The notes under the pieces are model-generated. The model did no database searches. It saw only the letters and a list, made by a program, of their open reading frames with translations, and was not told where the DNA came from. Positions 37,627-46,570 of a stretch of 64,000 nucleotides of DNA are shown piece by piece. The position numbers were made by a program, and so were the translations under genes. This DNA comes from Acetomicrobium flavidum. Lineage in GTDB: Bacteria; Synergistota; Synergistia; Synergistales; Acetomicrobiaceae. Numbering within the stretch: position 1 is the stretch's first letter; every line of letters begins with the position of its first letter. The stretch spans positions 1,240,001 to 1,304,000 of the forward strand of contig NZ_FSQZ01000001.1 in NCBI RefSeq assembly GCF_900129645.1, read 5' to 3'.

Positions 37627-38313
37627 ATGATGAGGGTTTTGATAGCAGACGACGATACCTCTCTCCTCGAACAACTTCGAGAGATCTTGGCCAGCGAGCG
37701 CTACACGGTAGATACTGCAAGCAACGGAATCGAGGCCATGGATAAGCTTTATGATGCCGTCTTCGATTTGGTGATACTGGACGTCATGATGCCCCATATA
37801 GATGGGTTGAGTTTGCTTGAGCAAATGCGAAAAGGTGGGATCAATATTCCGGTGTTAATGCTTACGGCAAAGGGGGACGTGGAGGACAAGGTCAAAGGGC
37901 TTAATCTCGGAGCTGATGACTATCTGGCAAAACCTTTTTCTATCGACGAATTGCTTGCGCGCGTTCGCGCTTTATTGAGGAGATCCGAAGGCCGGCATAG
38001 TGCGATTTTGGATGCCAAAGGACTGAGGTTAGACACGGTAAGCCGTAAGGTCACGAAAGATGGAGAGCCGATAGATCTCACCCAAAAAGAGTTTTTAATC
38101 TTAGAATTTTTGCTTTACAACAAAAATAGGGTCGTATCACGTTTCAGTTTGGCTGAACATGTATGGGGGGACGCCTTTGATCCCTTTACCATGTCTAATT
38201 TCATAGATGTTCATATTAAAAATTTGCGCCGTAAACTCGGTGATGCCGGGAACGATAAAATCATTCAGACCGTACGCAGCGTTGGTTATATGATCGAAGA
38301 TGGTGAACAATGA
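37627..38313 (+). CDS. OmpR/PhoB-family response regulator
   Basis: 228 residues. Receiver domain 1-120 with acidic pocket ADDD, phospho-acceptor Asp52 in VILDVMMPH, and LTAKGD. Winged-helix DNA-binding domain from about 130 with LTQKEFLILEFLLYNKNRVVSR and the recognition-helix region NFIDVHIKNLRRKLG. SD AGGAGAG precedes ATG 37627. Its stop overlaps the kinase start (ATGA). Signal and targets are unknown; the adjacent exported HtrA-like protein is a plausible target or signal component. Confidence 0.93.
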   Translation: MMRVLIADDDTSLLEQLREILASERYTVDTASNGIEAMDKLYDAVFDLVILDVMMPHIDGLSLLEQMRKGGINIPVLMLTAKGDVEDKVKGLNLGADDYLAKPFSIDELLARVRALLRRSEGRHSAILDAKGLRLDTVSRKVTKDGEPIDLTQKEFLILEFLLYNKNRVVSRFSLAEHVWGDAFDPFTMSNFIDVHIKNLRRKLGDAGNDKIIQTVRSVGYMIEDGEQ

Positions 38314-39680
38314 CCGTAAGAAGAAGGATTATGCTTCTCATCGTCGGAACAGGTTTGGTGTCAGGCTTTCTCTTCTCCGGCGTGGTGTTTTATGAGCTTG
38401 TAGAGCAATCGTTCAGGCTTTTAGATTCCATGCTTGAGGAGGAAGCTTATAAGGTTATAGAGTTGTTGAAACACGAAAAAGGACAGCCCAATTTGCATAT
38501 AGATGACGGGTACTGGATCGTGATTTACGACCGACAAAGCAGCAAAGTCATCTTTCGCTCAAACCTGGCAGACTTCGTCAGGCTTCCTTCGGTAAAACCA
38601 AACTCTGCTGTCACCATAAGAGATGTAGTCGTAAACGATGCCTACGGTAAAAGCAAGGTCGAAGCGTTCAGGCTTAGGGCCTTTCCGATTTTCTTAGGCG
38701 ATAAAGATTACATCGTTCAAGTCGGTCGTTCCTTGGGAAAGGTTGAGGAAGAGATAAGAGAGCTGGTTTGGGGTATCCCACTTGGCCTCATTTTTTCTGT
38801 TTTAATTTTGATCCTCATCAGTCACTTTGTAACGGGCAAAATACTAAAACCCATAGGTCAAATGAAAGATTTGGCACGAGATATAAGCGAGAAGAATCTA
38901 GAACAGCGGCTTCCCGTAAATGAGCAAGGGGATGAGTTTAACGAACTGGCGCTGACGATAAATCAGATGCTTGACCGATTGCAGTATTCTTTCATGAGAC
39001 AGAGAAACTTTCTTTTCGATACATCTCATGAGCTTAAAACCCCGCTTGCTACCATAAGATTGGCCATCGGCGAAATCTGCTCTTCGGATATTGACAGCCT
39101 TTCTCCTTCGATAAGGGATAACCTTCTCAGATTGAACCATCAAGTGTTGCGAATGGAGCGGTTAGTCAAGGATCTTCTTGACATGTCATCACTGGAAACC
39201 CTTTCCGGCCTCGATCTAAAGCCGGTACATTTAACCGAATTGCTTTCGGCTTTAATAGAGGATTACCAACTTTTATCTGACGCACGCAGCATCACGATGG
39301 AGGTCAATCTCCCGGAAAATCTGTGGGTCAAAGGCGACGAGGAAAAATTACGTCGTGCCTTCTCAAATCTTTTAGACAACGCAATTAAATATAACGAGGA
39401 TGGCGGACAGATAGCGATAAGGGCTGAACGGGAGGTCGCAGAGACGGTAGTAATTATTGAAAATACCGGGCCGGGAGTGCCGGAAGAAGATCTGCCCAAG
39501 GTGTTTGATCAGTTTTACAGGGTCGAGAAATCGAGATCCTTAGATTATGGAGGATCTGGTTTGGGATTGCCCATTGTAAAAAGGATCGTTGAGCTTCATA
39601 GGGGAAAGGTCGATATTGAAAGCAAACCAGGTGTAAGGACGCGCGTTATTGTTCGACTGCCCGGATATAATGCGAGATAA
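38310..39680 (+). CDS. Sensor histidine kinase
   Basis: 456 residues. TM1 at about 8-30, a periplasmic sensor region of about 120 residues, TM2 at about 150-172, a HAMP linker, HisKA with phospho-His240 in FDTSHELKTPLA, and the catalytic domain with N box LLDNAIKYNEDGG, G1 NTGPGVPEEDLPKVFDQFYR and G2 GGSGLGLPIVKRI. All motifs are intact. It is coupled to the response regulator gene by a four-base overlap. Confidence 0.94.
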   Translation: MTVRRRIMLLIVGTGLVSGFLFSGVVFYELVEQSFRLLDSMLEEEAYKVIELLKHEKGQPNLHIDDGYWIVIYDRQSSKVIFRSNLADFVRLPSVKPNSAVTIRDVVVNDAYGKSKVEAFRLRAFPIFLGDKDYIVQVGRSLGKVEEEIRELVWGIPLGLIFSVLILILISHFVTGKILKPIGQMKDLARDISEKNLEQRLPVNEQGDEFNELALTINQMLDRLQYSFMRQRNFLFDTSHELKTPLATIRLAIGEICSSDIDSLSPSIRDNLLRLNHQVLRMERLVKDLLDMSSLETLSGLDLKPVHLTELLSALIEDYQLLSDARSITMEVNLPENLWVKGDEEKLRRAFSNLLDNAIKYNEDGGQIAIRAEREVAETVVIIENTGPGVPEEDLPKVFDQFYRVEKSRSLDYGGSGLGLPIVKRIVELHRGKVDIESKPGVRTRVIVRLPGYNAR

Positions 39681-39793
39681 TGGTTACTGATTGCTTTGCT
39701 TGATGTGATGTCAAGGCGCGAAGATAAAGACCAAGGTTCGAGTTTTTCAATGGAAAGAATTTAGACCTTAAATAGGATCGAGGAGGCGTTTCT

Positions 39794-41773
39794 ATGAAAC
39801 GGTTGATGGCCTTGGGGATTTTAATTGTTGCAATCTTTACCGGCATGTCAGCGGCACAGGAGATAACGGATTGGTCAGAGCTTACGGATAAGGCGTTGCC
39901 TGCAATCGTAACTGTCATGTCCGCCGGCGAAGAGGGGGCAGAAAACACGCCTCTAAGCTCAGGTTTCATCATAAGCGGAGACGGCAAGGTAGTGACCAGC
40001 TTTAATGCTATCGCCGGCAAAAGGAATCTGTTGGTACGACGCAGCGACGGGTCCTTTTTGACCGTTAAAGGCTTTATTGCAGCCGATGCCGACAAGGGTT
40101 TGATAATACTTCAGGCAGAGGGGAACAATTTGCCCTTTATATCCCTTGGCGATTCCGATAAGGTCAAGTTGGGAGAGGCAATTTGTGTCATCTCTTCAAT
40201 GCCGTCTGCGGCAGGCCAGATAAGCACCGGAGTCGTAAGTGCCTTTCGAGAGTTAAAGAGCGGACTTAAAACGTTACAAATCACCACACCCGTTACCAAA
40301 GAAAGCATCGGTGCACCGGTCTTTAACAAGAAGGCAGAGATCATAGGTATCGCCTCCTTTTGCCCCCTAGAGGGAGGGCAGGTCGTAAGCATAGCCATTC
40401 CTTCTAACGTCGCAAAGGAGCTTTTAAAAGGAGCCAAGGCAGAGGTGCAACCCTTGTCAGGGGATTCCTTTGCGCCCTTTGCGCTTGCCACCGCCCAGAC
40501 CGAGCTGTATAAGACTTACAAAGAGGCCATCCAAACGCCTCAACCTGGTGAAGACAATCTAGTGATAGCACTTTTGAGGATTGCTGAGGCGATGGCAAGG
40601 GCGGGACAGACCGATAGTGCCCTCGGAACTTTCAGCAAAGCTATGGATTTTTCTCAAAAAATTGGCGACAAGGAATCCCAGTCATGGGCGGTAATGGAGA
40701 TTGCCAAAAGCTTAGCGAGGGCAGGGCAGTTCGACAAGGCCTTGCAGGTTGCCAAAGGAATTTCGATCTCACCTCATGTTGATCGTCGTTCCTATGCAAT
40801 GGCTGAAATTGGCATATCGATGGCTAAAGCTGGGCAGCTTGACCAAGGGTTACAGGTTGTCCAGGAGGTCAGCGACTTACTCTATCGCTGTTATGGCCTT
40901 GTGGGCATCGCTGGAGTCATGGTTGAAGCCGGACAAAGGGAGCGCGCCAAGCATATTGCAGATCAAGCCCTGCAGGTGGCCAAAAGCCTAAAAGATAAAG
41001 ATGAACGTTCGGGGTGGATCGGCGAAGTTGCCAGAGTCATGGCAAAATCAGGCGATTTTGATAAGGCATTGCAAGTAGCCAAAGGCGGTGATAACAAGTA
41101 CCTTGCCTGGATTGCCGAGGAAATGGCAAAGGACGGACAGTTCGACAGAGCTCTGCAAACTGCCAAGGGGACCAAGGACGTGCGTTGGCGTGAATCAGCG
41201 CTTTTGAACATTATCAAGGAGATGGCGAAAGCAGGGCAATTCGACCAAGCCATAAAGGTTTCCCAGGAAATCAAAGACCCGTACAAACGTTGCCAAGGGC
41301 TTTCGTGCGTTGCGGCAGCCATGGCAATGGCCGGACAGCGGGAACCTGCAGAACAAATATATACCCTGGCCTTGCAAACGGCACAGGGCATAAAAGCCGG
41401 ATATGAACGCAATTTTTCGTTTTCCATTGCTGCTCAGGCCTTTGCACAGGCCAAACAGTTCGACAAGGCCTTACAAATAGCAGAAGGTATCGTTAACGAA
41501 AACAAAAGCGAACAATCCGGGAATTATGTGTTTTTCCTCCTTGCAGAAGCGATGGCATCGGCCGGGCAGTACGATCAGGCGCTGCAAGCAGCTCAAAGGA
41601 TTGCAGACGCCAGCGTTAGGTCAAATACGTTATCCGAGGTAGCAATGACTATGGCCCGGGCAGGACAGTTTGACGCGAGCCTAAAGGTCGCTCAAACGAT
41701 ACAAGACCCTCTGGCTCGCCTCGATGCCTTGGCAGGGATAATAAATGTCATAAAAGCGCAGAAACAACAATAA
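39794..41773 (+). CDS. Exported HtrA-like pseudoprotease with TPR-like repeats
   Basis: 659 residues. Signal peptide 1-21 (cleavage near SAAQ). Residues about 25-210 follow the trypsin/HtrA fold (SSGFIISGDGKVVTSFNAI, DADKGLIIL, KESIGAPVFN, AIPSNVAKELLKG), but the triad positions hold Asn, Gly and Ile instead of His, Asp and Ser, so hydrolysis is unlikely. Residues about 235-655 are some ten helix-pair repeats of about 31-40 residues with a core like MAKAGQFDKALQVAKGI. The architecture suggests a periplasmic binding or scaffold protein. It follows the two-component genes by 113 bases on the same strand, SD GAGGAGG at 39780-39786. Confidence 0.75.
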   Translation: MKRLMALGILIVAIFTGMSAAQEITDWSELTDKALPAIVTVMSAGEEGAENTPLSSGFIISGDGKVVTSFNAIAGKRNLLVRRSDGSFLTVKGFIAADADKGLIILQAEGNNLPFISLGDSDKVKLGEAICVISSMPSAAGQISTGVVSAFRELKSGLKTLQITTPVTKESIGAPVFNKKAEIIGIASFCPLEGGQVVSIAIPSNVAKELLKGAKAEVQPLSGDSFAPFALATAQTELYKTYKEAIQTPQPGEDNLVIALLRIAEAMARAGQTDSALGTFSKAMDFSQKIGDKESQSWAVMEIAKSLARAGQFDKALQVAKGISISPHVDRRSYAMAEIGISMAKAGQLDQGLQVVQEVSDLLYRCYGLVGIAGVMVEAGQRERAKHIADQALQVAKSLKDKDERSGWIGEVARVMAKSGDFDKALQVAKGGDNKYLAWIAEEMAKDGQFDRALQTAKGTKDVRWRESALLNIIKEMAKAGQFDQAIKVSQEIKDPYKRCQGLSCVAAAMAMAGQREPAEQIYTLALQTAQGIKAGYERNFSFSIAAQAFAQAKQFDKALQIAEGIVNENKSEQSGNYVFFLLAEAMASAGQYDQALQAAQRIADASVRSNTLSEVAMTMARAGQFDASLKVAQTIQDPLARLDALAGIINVIKAQKQQ

Positions 41774-41781
41774 ATTGCGCC

Positions 41782-42002
41782 TAATCAGGCTGCCATCACC
41801 GAAGGGACAAGAACAACTTCGCACGTTATGGATTTAACAATTCCGTAGCGATGAGAAAATTTTGGGGTTGACTGATAAAGTCGGGTGGTTATTTGATTAC
41901 ATAGATACACCATCAGTCATTATGCGAGGTGGACCGAAAAGCCATAAAAATATTTGGCAGGAACAGATCCCACTGCACGCACAAGATAAAATTCAATTCT
42001 AA
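41782..42002 (+). pseudogene. Possible short coding remnant left of the BREX locus
   Basis: Two protein-like segments lie in different frames: NNFARYGFNNSVAMRKFWG up to a TGA at about 41863, then GLTDKVGWLFDYIDTPSVI continuing to a TAA at 42000-42002. They meet at an AAAATTTTGGGG run, a likely frameshift site. No start codon with an RBS and no family are recognisable. It could equally be chance reading in an intergenic stretch. Confidence 0.3.
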
Positions 42003-42030
42003 TGTTCAGTTATTGCTTTTTTCTATCATC

Positions 42031-42059
42031 TTGACATTGGATGTAGGTGATTGTAAATT
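42031..42059 (+). promoter_or_regulatory. BREX operon promoter
   Basis: TTGACA at 42031-42036 (full match), exactly 17 bases, then TAAATT at 42054-42059. It is the best promoter match between 41774 and brxF and would give a leader of about 150 bases. Confidence 0.6.
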
Positions 42060-42187
42060 ACAATCAAGTGTGTATAGCAGTGCAAGGAATTATTGAAGGA
42101 AGATTTGTTTGCATTCAGGGAAATTATGCAGTTTCTGGATATTGTGAACTTAGCTCGCTAACTATAGGCGCCTACAACAATATGTAA
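42047..42187 (+). other. Short open frame in the BREX leader
   Basis: An uninterrupted frame from GTG 42047 (or GTG 42068) to TAA 42185-42187, 46 or 39 codons, with a composition like real protein (segment GRFVCIQGNYAVSGYCELSS). No convincing SD. It may be a leader peptide, a remnant or chance; the rest of the 42002-42216 stretch holds only the promoter, the operator, a TAGGCGCCTA palindrome and the brxF SD. Confidence 0.3.
42049..42065. promoter_or_regulatory. Palindromic operator overlapping the BREX -10 box
   Basis: GATTGTAA-A-TTACAATC, a perfect 8-bp inverted repeat with a one-base centre. It covers the -10 element, so a dimeric protein bound here would block RNA polymerase. No WYL-type BrxR or other regulator gene is in the locus. 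Confidence 0.6.
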
Positions 42188-42216
42188 TAACGTATGCTAT
42201 AAAGGAGTGAAGGGCG

Positions 42217-42681
42217 ATAGAATCAATAACGAGTCAAATCCTATCAAAGATTGACGAAGTTCATCAGCTCTATTATCGCTTAATCCTATTAGTAGGTCCC
42301 GCAGGTAGTGGCAAGACAAATATTATGAAACAAATTTCTATAAATAAATCCTCCCCGCTTATAAATGTAAACTTTAGCCTATCTCGCCGGTTACTTGATC
42401 TCTCCGAACGAAAGCGTATCCTCAAATTACCGGATTTTATTAGTGAAATAATAGATCTAACTAACGGAGATTTAGTTTTGCTTGATAATATAGAGCTTCT
42501 CTTTGATGTTCACTTGAAGCATGACCCTCTACGTTTACTTCAAGGGATATCTCGAAATGTCACTGTTGTGTCCACATGGAATGGATCGATTACAAGTGGT
42601 CATCTGATTTATGCTAGCCCTGGCCATCCGGAATATCATCGTTATCCTATTGAAAGCTTTCTAGTAGTCAATATGAGATAA
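42217..42681 (+). CDS. brxF: BREX type 3 protein BrxF (ATPase)
   Basis: 154 residues if read from ATA 42217. P-loop GPAGSGKT at 27-34 after the strand YRLILLV, and a Walker B-like strand LVLLDNIE with Asp90. Size, motifs and position before brxC match BrxF. The frame is open back to a TGA at 42208-42210, yet it holds no ATG, GTG or TTG before the P-loop. ATA 42217 is ideally spaced behind AAAGGAG (42201-42207); the first ATG, 42325, would remove the P-loop. Either a rare ATA start is used or the start codon is mutated and the gene is impaired. Confidence 0.75.
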   Translation: MESITSQILSKIDEVHQLYYRLILLVGPAGSGKTNIMKQISINKSSPLINVNFSLSRRLLDLSERKRILKLPDFISEIIDLTNGDLVLLDNIELLFDVHLKHDPLRLLQGISRNVTVVSTWNGSITSGHLIYASPGHPEYHRYPIESFLVVNMR

Positions 42682-42727
42682 CATGATGTAATTAAAAATA
42701 AAAACGAGTTTTAGGGGGCAATTGGAA

Positions 42728-45700
42728 ATGAAATATAGAGACCTAATTCAATTTGAGCCCATCGAAACTGTGATTCAGTTGCGTGATGCCAACGAATTTA
42801 CGAAGGCCCGGCAATTAGTCAGTACGTACGTCATATCAGATGAGATGGCAGAAAAGCTTACGAACATTGTGTTTCCCCAACTACAATTCGATAGCCCTTC
42901 GGATAACAAAGCTTTGTTGATTGTAGGCAATTACGGTACTGGCAAATCTCATTTGATGTCAGTAATATCCAGTATTGCCGAGCATGAAACCCTTCTTTCT
43001 GCTTTAAACAACGAAAAAGTTGCGACATCGGCGCAAACCATAGCCGGTAAATTCAAAGTGGTTCGCAGAGAGATAGGATCGACCAAGATGTCTTTGCGAG
43101 ATATTGTCACATTCTATTTAGAGGACGCTCTAAAGGATATGGGCATTACATATACATTCCCAGATGCTAGCCAAATACCAACCAACAAACAAGCTTTCGA
43201 GGAAATGATGGCTTCGTTCCAAACGGTGTTTCCGGACCATGGCCTTCTTTTAGTTGTAGATGAGCTTTTAGATTATTTACGTACCAGAAGGGACCAAGAA
43301 TTGATTTCAGATCTGAGCTTTTTACGCGAAATTGGCGAGGTATGCAAATATTTGCGTTTTCGTTTTATAGCTGGCGTGCAGGAAGCAATTTTTGATAACC
43401 CTCGTTTCGCTAATGTGGCTGAACAACTTAGTTGGGTAAAGAGTCGTTTTGAACAAATAGTCATATTTCGAAAGGATATTAAGTTTGTCGTGGCTGAACG
43501 ATTACTTAAAAAAACGGCAGAACAGCAGGTACGGATACGCAGTTATCTTACACCTTTCGCAAAATTTTATGGCCGCATGAACGAGCGGATGGATGAATTC
43601 GTGCGCCTTTTCCCTATTCATCCGGATTATATAGATGTATTTGAACAAATTAGGATAATAGAGAAGCGGCAAATCCTTAAGACTTTGTCTTATACCATAA
43701 AGAATCTTATTGCAGAAGAAGTACCTACGGACCGACCGGGAATTATAGCGTACGACAGCTATTGGGCTACCATTAAAAGCGATCCGTCCTTTCGTGCTAT
43801 ACCAGATGTTAGGGAAGTTATCGATGTTAGTCAAACTTTGGAGTCCAGGGTAGAACAGGCCTTCACGCGCCCACAATATAGACCATTGGCCATTAAGATA
43901 ATCCACGCTCTTTCCGTTCATCGACTAACGACTGGCGACATTTACGCACCTTTGGGTGCCACCGCCGAGGAACTGCGCGATACGCTTTGCCTCTATCAGC
44001 CAGGTATAGAAGAACTAGGAGGAGAGCCAGCGGACGACTTATTAACTCACATTAAAATGATACTTAACGAAATTAAAAAGACTGTCAGCGGTCAGTTCAT
44101 CTCATTTAACAAAGATAACAATCAATGGTATCTCGACCTTAAGAAATCAGAGGACTACGATGCGATCATTGAAAGGAGATCTGAGAGCATAGATGATAAT
44201 GCTTTGGATCGGGGCTACTACGATGCCCTTAAGAACTTGATGGAGAAGACAGACAATCCTACCTACGTGACTGGGTATAAAATATGGGAACATGAGCTGT
44301 TGTGGCCCGAGCGAAATGTCGCGAGGAAGGGTTATCTTTTCTTTGGAGCTCCCAATGAACGCTCGACTGCTGTGCCGCCGCGTGATTTTTACATTTACTT
44401 CATTCAACCATTTGATCCGCCATACTTTAAAGACGAAAAGAAGGCAGACGAAATATTTTTCCGTTTGACTAACGTGGATGAAAACTTTAAGGTAATGTTA
44501 GCTAGATATGCTGCAGCTTTGGATCTGGCCTCCATATCCAGCGGCAATGCCGTAAATATCTATAAATCCAAGGCCTTAGGATTTTGGAAAGAGATTGTCA
44601 TGTGGCTACAAAAAAATGCCATCAATGTCTTCAGCGTAGTTTACCGCGGTAGTACCAAAAGCTTTGATGAGGCATTACGCTATGTCTCCAATGCCTCAAG
44701 CGAATTAGGGGCGAGAGCTCACCAGGTTGCACATTATTTGCAAACGCCTGATACCTCCAGTTTTGGCTTTCGCGACTTGGTTAATGTCGTTGCTGGCACT
44801 ATGTTATCTGCGCATTTTCTAGATCAAGCCCCAGAGTATCCAAGATTTAGCGTACCGATCACAAGTCAAAACCGAGAACGGGCGGTACAAGACGCTCTGC
44901 GCGCGATAGCTGGGCAACGCACCAAGCAAGCAACTGCGGTGCTAGATGCCCTAGAGTTGTTAGATGGCGAAAGGCTTGATCCGGCCAAATCCAGATATGC
45001 AAAGCACATCTTGGATATCCTTGGTAAAAAAGGCCATGGCCAGGTGGTAAACCGTTCAGAGCTTATCCAGAGTTTTAACGATGTGGAGTATTTTGCCCTG
45101 GATAAAGGTTATCGCTTAGAACCCGAATGGGTCGTAGTGCTTTTGGCCGCTTTGGTTTACTCCGGAGATATTGTCCTTTCGATCCCCGGCAGGAAATTTG
45201 ATGCGACAGCTTTGTCCGAATTGGCCGCTGAACCAATAAGCGAACTGGTCAATTTTAAACACATAGAAAGACCAAAGGAGTGGAACTTGCCGGCCCTTGG
45301 AGCCTTATTTGAATTGCTAGATCTGACGCCGGGCATGGTTCGACTCATCGCTCTGGGCAAAGATGATCCGGTTGTCGAAATGCAAAAAAAGGTAAACGAG
45401 TATTTGGAGCGGATTGTTTTAGCCCAACAAACATTACGTCAAGGCATTACCTTTTGGGGTGAATATATTTTAGACGAATCGGCACAACGGGAATACTCCT
45501 CGGCACTTGAACAAATGAAAAGTTTTTTGGAAAGCTTACGAGCTTTTAATACGTCTGGCAAGCTCAAAAACTTTCATTACGACGAAGTGCAAGAAATTAA
45601 ACGTTACGAGGATAATTTAAAATCTCTTTTGCAGGTCGAATTTTTGCGGGATTTACTAAACGATCTGAAAGATATAGTTTCATATCTATCTAATGCCGAA

Positions 45701-46525
45701 AAGCTTATGCCAAAGGACCACGAATGGAACAAGAAGGCAAGAGAAATTCGAGCCCAAACAATAACTTCGATTAAGAGTAAATGGATGGATGCAGTAGGCG
45801 ATAGGCTGAATTGTGGGAGTGGTGATTTATTGCCAAAGCTATGGCGAGATTTGACCAACCTTAAAGAATCCTACATCAATGCTTATCTAGATATGCACAC
45901 CAAGGCTAGATTGGGCGTGAACGAGGACAGAAGAAAAAAAGAGCTGATGAATAATGACGAGCGGTTAAAAGCACTACGTGACTTAGCCAGCATAGATCTC
46001 ATGCCACAATCTCAACTGATAGAGCTTGAAGGACGTTTGATCAGCTTAAAAAGCTGCTTTAAGCTTACCGAACATGATCTTGTCGTAAAGCCGGAATGTC
46101 CATATTGTTCCTTCCGGCCGGCGGTAGAGACGCCCCTCAGATCTGCAGCTATTGAGCTTGAATCCCTAGATGAGAGACTAGATAATTTGTTTAACGAATG
46201 GACTGTTACGTTGCTAACCAACCTAGAAGACCCAACAGTTCAGAATAACCTCGATTTGCTGAAACCGGAGGATCGAAAACAAATTGAGAAATTTATGGAA
46301 GAAAGACGATTGCCCGACGTGCTGGGCAAGGATTTTATTCGCGCCATACAGGAAGTTTTGTCAGGTCTTGTGAAAATCGAAGTCAAGATAGAAGATTTGC
46401 ACCAAGCCCTCCTTGCAGGCGGTTCGCCGGTGACGTTGGATGAAATGAAGAAACGTTTTGAAGCCTATTTGACAGAGCTCGCCAGGGGTAAAGAGCCCAA
46501 CAAGGTTAGGATAGTATTAGAGTAA
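42728..46525 (+). CDS. brxC: BREX protein BrxC (large P-loop ATPase)
   Basis: 1265 residues from ATG 42728 (SD AGGGGG nine bases upstream; TTG 42722 is too close to it). Walker A GNYGTGKS at 67-74 and Walker [13 protein letters not shown] with Asp178-Glu179. The rest is largely helical, with a CPYCSF zinc-knuckle-like pair near the C-terminus. Size and features match the BrxC/PglY group, a large AAA+-like ATPase needed for both methylation and phage blocking. AT-rich codon use differs from the genes to the left. It follows brxF by 46 bases. Confidence 0.88.
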   Translation: MKYRDLIQFEPIETVIQLRDANEFTKARQLVSTYVISDEMAEKLTNIVFPQLQFDSPSDNKALLIVGNYGTGKSHLMSVISSIAEHETLLSALNNEKVATSAQTIAGKFKVVRREIGSTKMSLRDIVTFYLEDALKDMGITYTFPDASQIPTNKQAFEEMMASFQTVFPDHGLLLVVDELLDYLRTRRDQELISDLSFLREIGEVCKYLRFRFIAGVQEAIFDNPRFANVAEQLSWVKSRFEQIVIFRKDIKFVVAERLLKKTAEQQVRIRSYLTPFAKFYGRMNERMDEFVRLFPIHPDYIDVFEQIRIIEKRQILKTLSYTIKNLIAEEVPTDRPGIIAYDSYWATIKSDPSFRAIPDVREVIDVSQTLESRVEQAFTRPQYRPLAIKIIHALSVHRLTTGDIYAPLGATAEELRDTLCLYQPGIEELGGEPADDLLTHIKMILNEIKKTVSGQFISFNKDNNQWYLDLKKSEDYDAIIERRSESIDDNALDRGYYDALKNLMEKTDNPTYVTGYKIWEHELLWPERNVARKGYLFFGAPNERSTAVPPRDFYIYFIQPFDPPYFKDEKKADEIFFRLTNVDENFKVMLARYAAALDLASISSGNAVNIYKSKALGFWKEIVMWLQKNAINVFSVVYRGSTKSFDEALRYVSNASSELGARAHQVAHYLQTPDTSSFGFRDLVNVVAGTMLSAHFLDQAPEYPRFSVPITSQNRERAVQDALRAIAGQRTKQATAVLDALELLDGERLDPAKSRYAKHILDILGKKGHGQVVNRSELIQSFNDVEYFALDKGYRLEPEWVVVLLAALVYSGDIVLSIPGRKFDATALSELAAEPISELVNFKHIERPKEWNLPALGALFELLDLTPGMVRLIALGKDDPVVEMQKKVNEYLERIVLAQQTLRQGITFWGEYILDESAQREYSSALEQMKSFLESLRAFNTSGKLKNFHYDEVQEIKRYEDNLKSLLQVEFLRDLLNDLKDIVSYLSNAEKLMPKDHEWNKKAREIRAQTITSIKSKWMDAVGDRLNCGSGDLLPKLWRDLTNLKESYINAYLDMHTKARLGVNEDRRKKELMNNDERLKALRDLASIDLMPQSQLIELEGRLISLKSCFKLTEHDLVVKPECPYCSFRPAVETPLRSAAIELESLDERLDNLFNEWTVTLLTNLEDPTVQNNLDLLKPEDRKQIEKFMEERRLPDVLGKDFIRAIQEVLSGLVKIEVKIEDLHQALLAGGSPVTLDEMKKRFEAYLTELARGKEPNKVRIVLE

Positions 46526-46570
46526 AGTCTATAAGTTATATGACTTTTCATGGAAGGTGGCATGATTTAA

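Noticed and set aside
42325-42681. brxF starting at the first ATG (118 residues)
   Set aside because: This start removes the P-loop GPAGSGKT, has no SD, and disagrees with the usual length of BrxF of about 150 residues.
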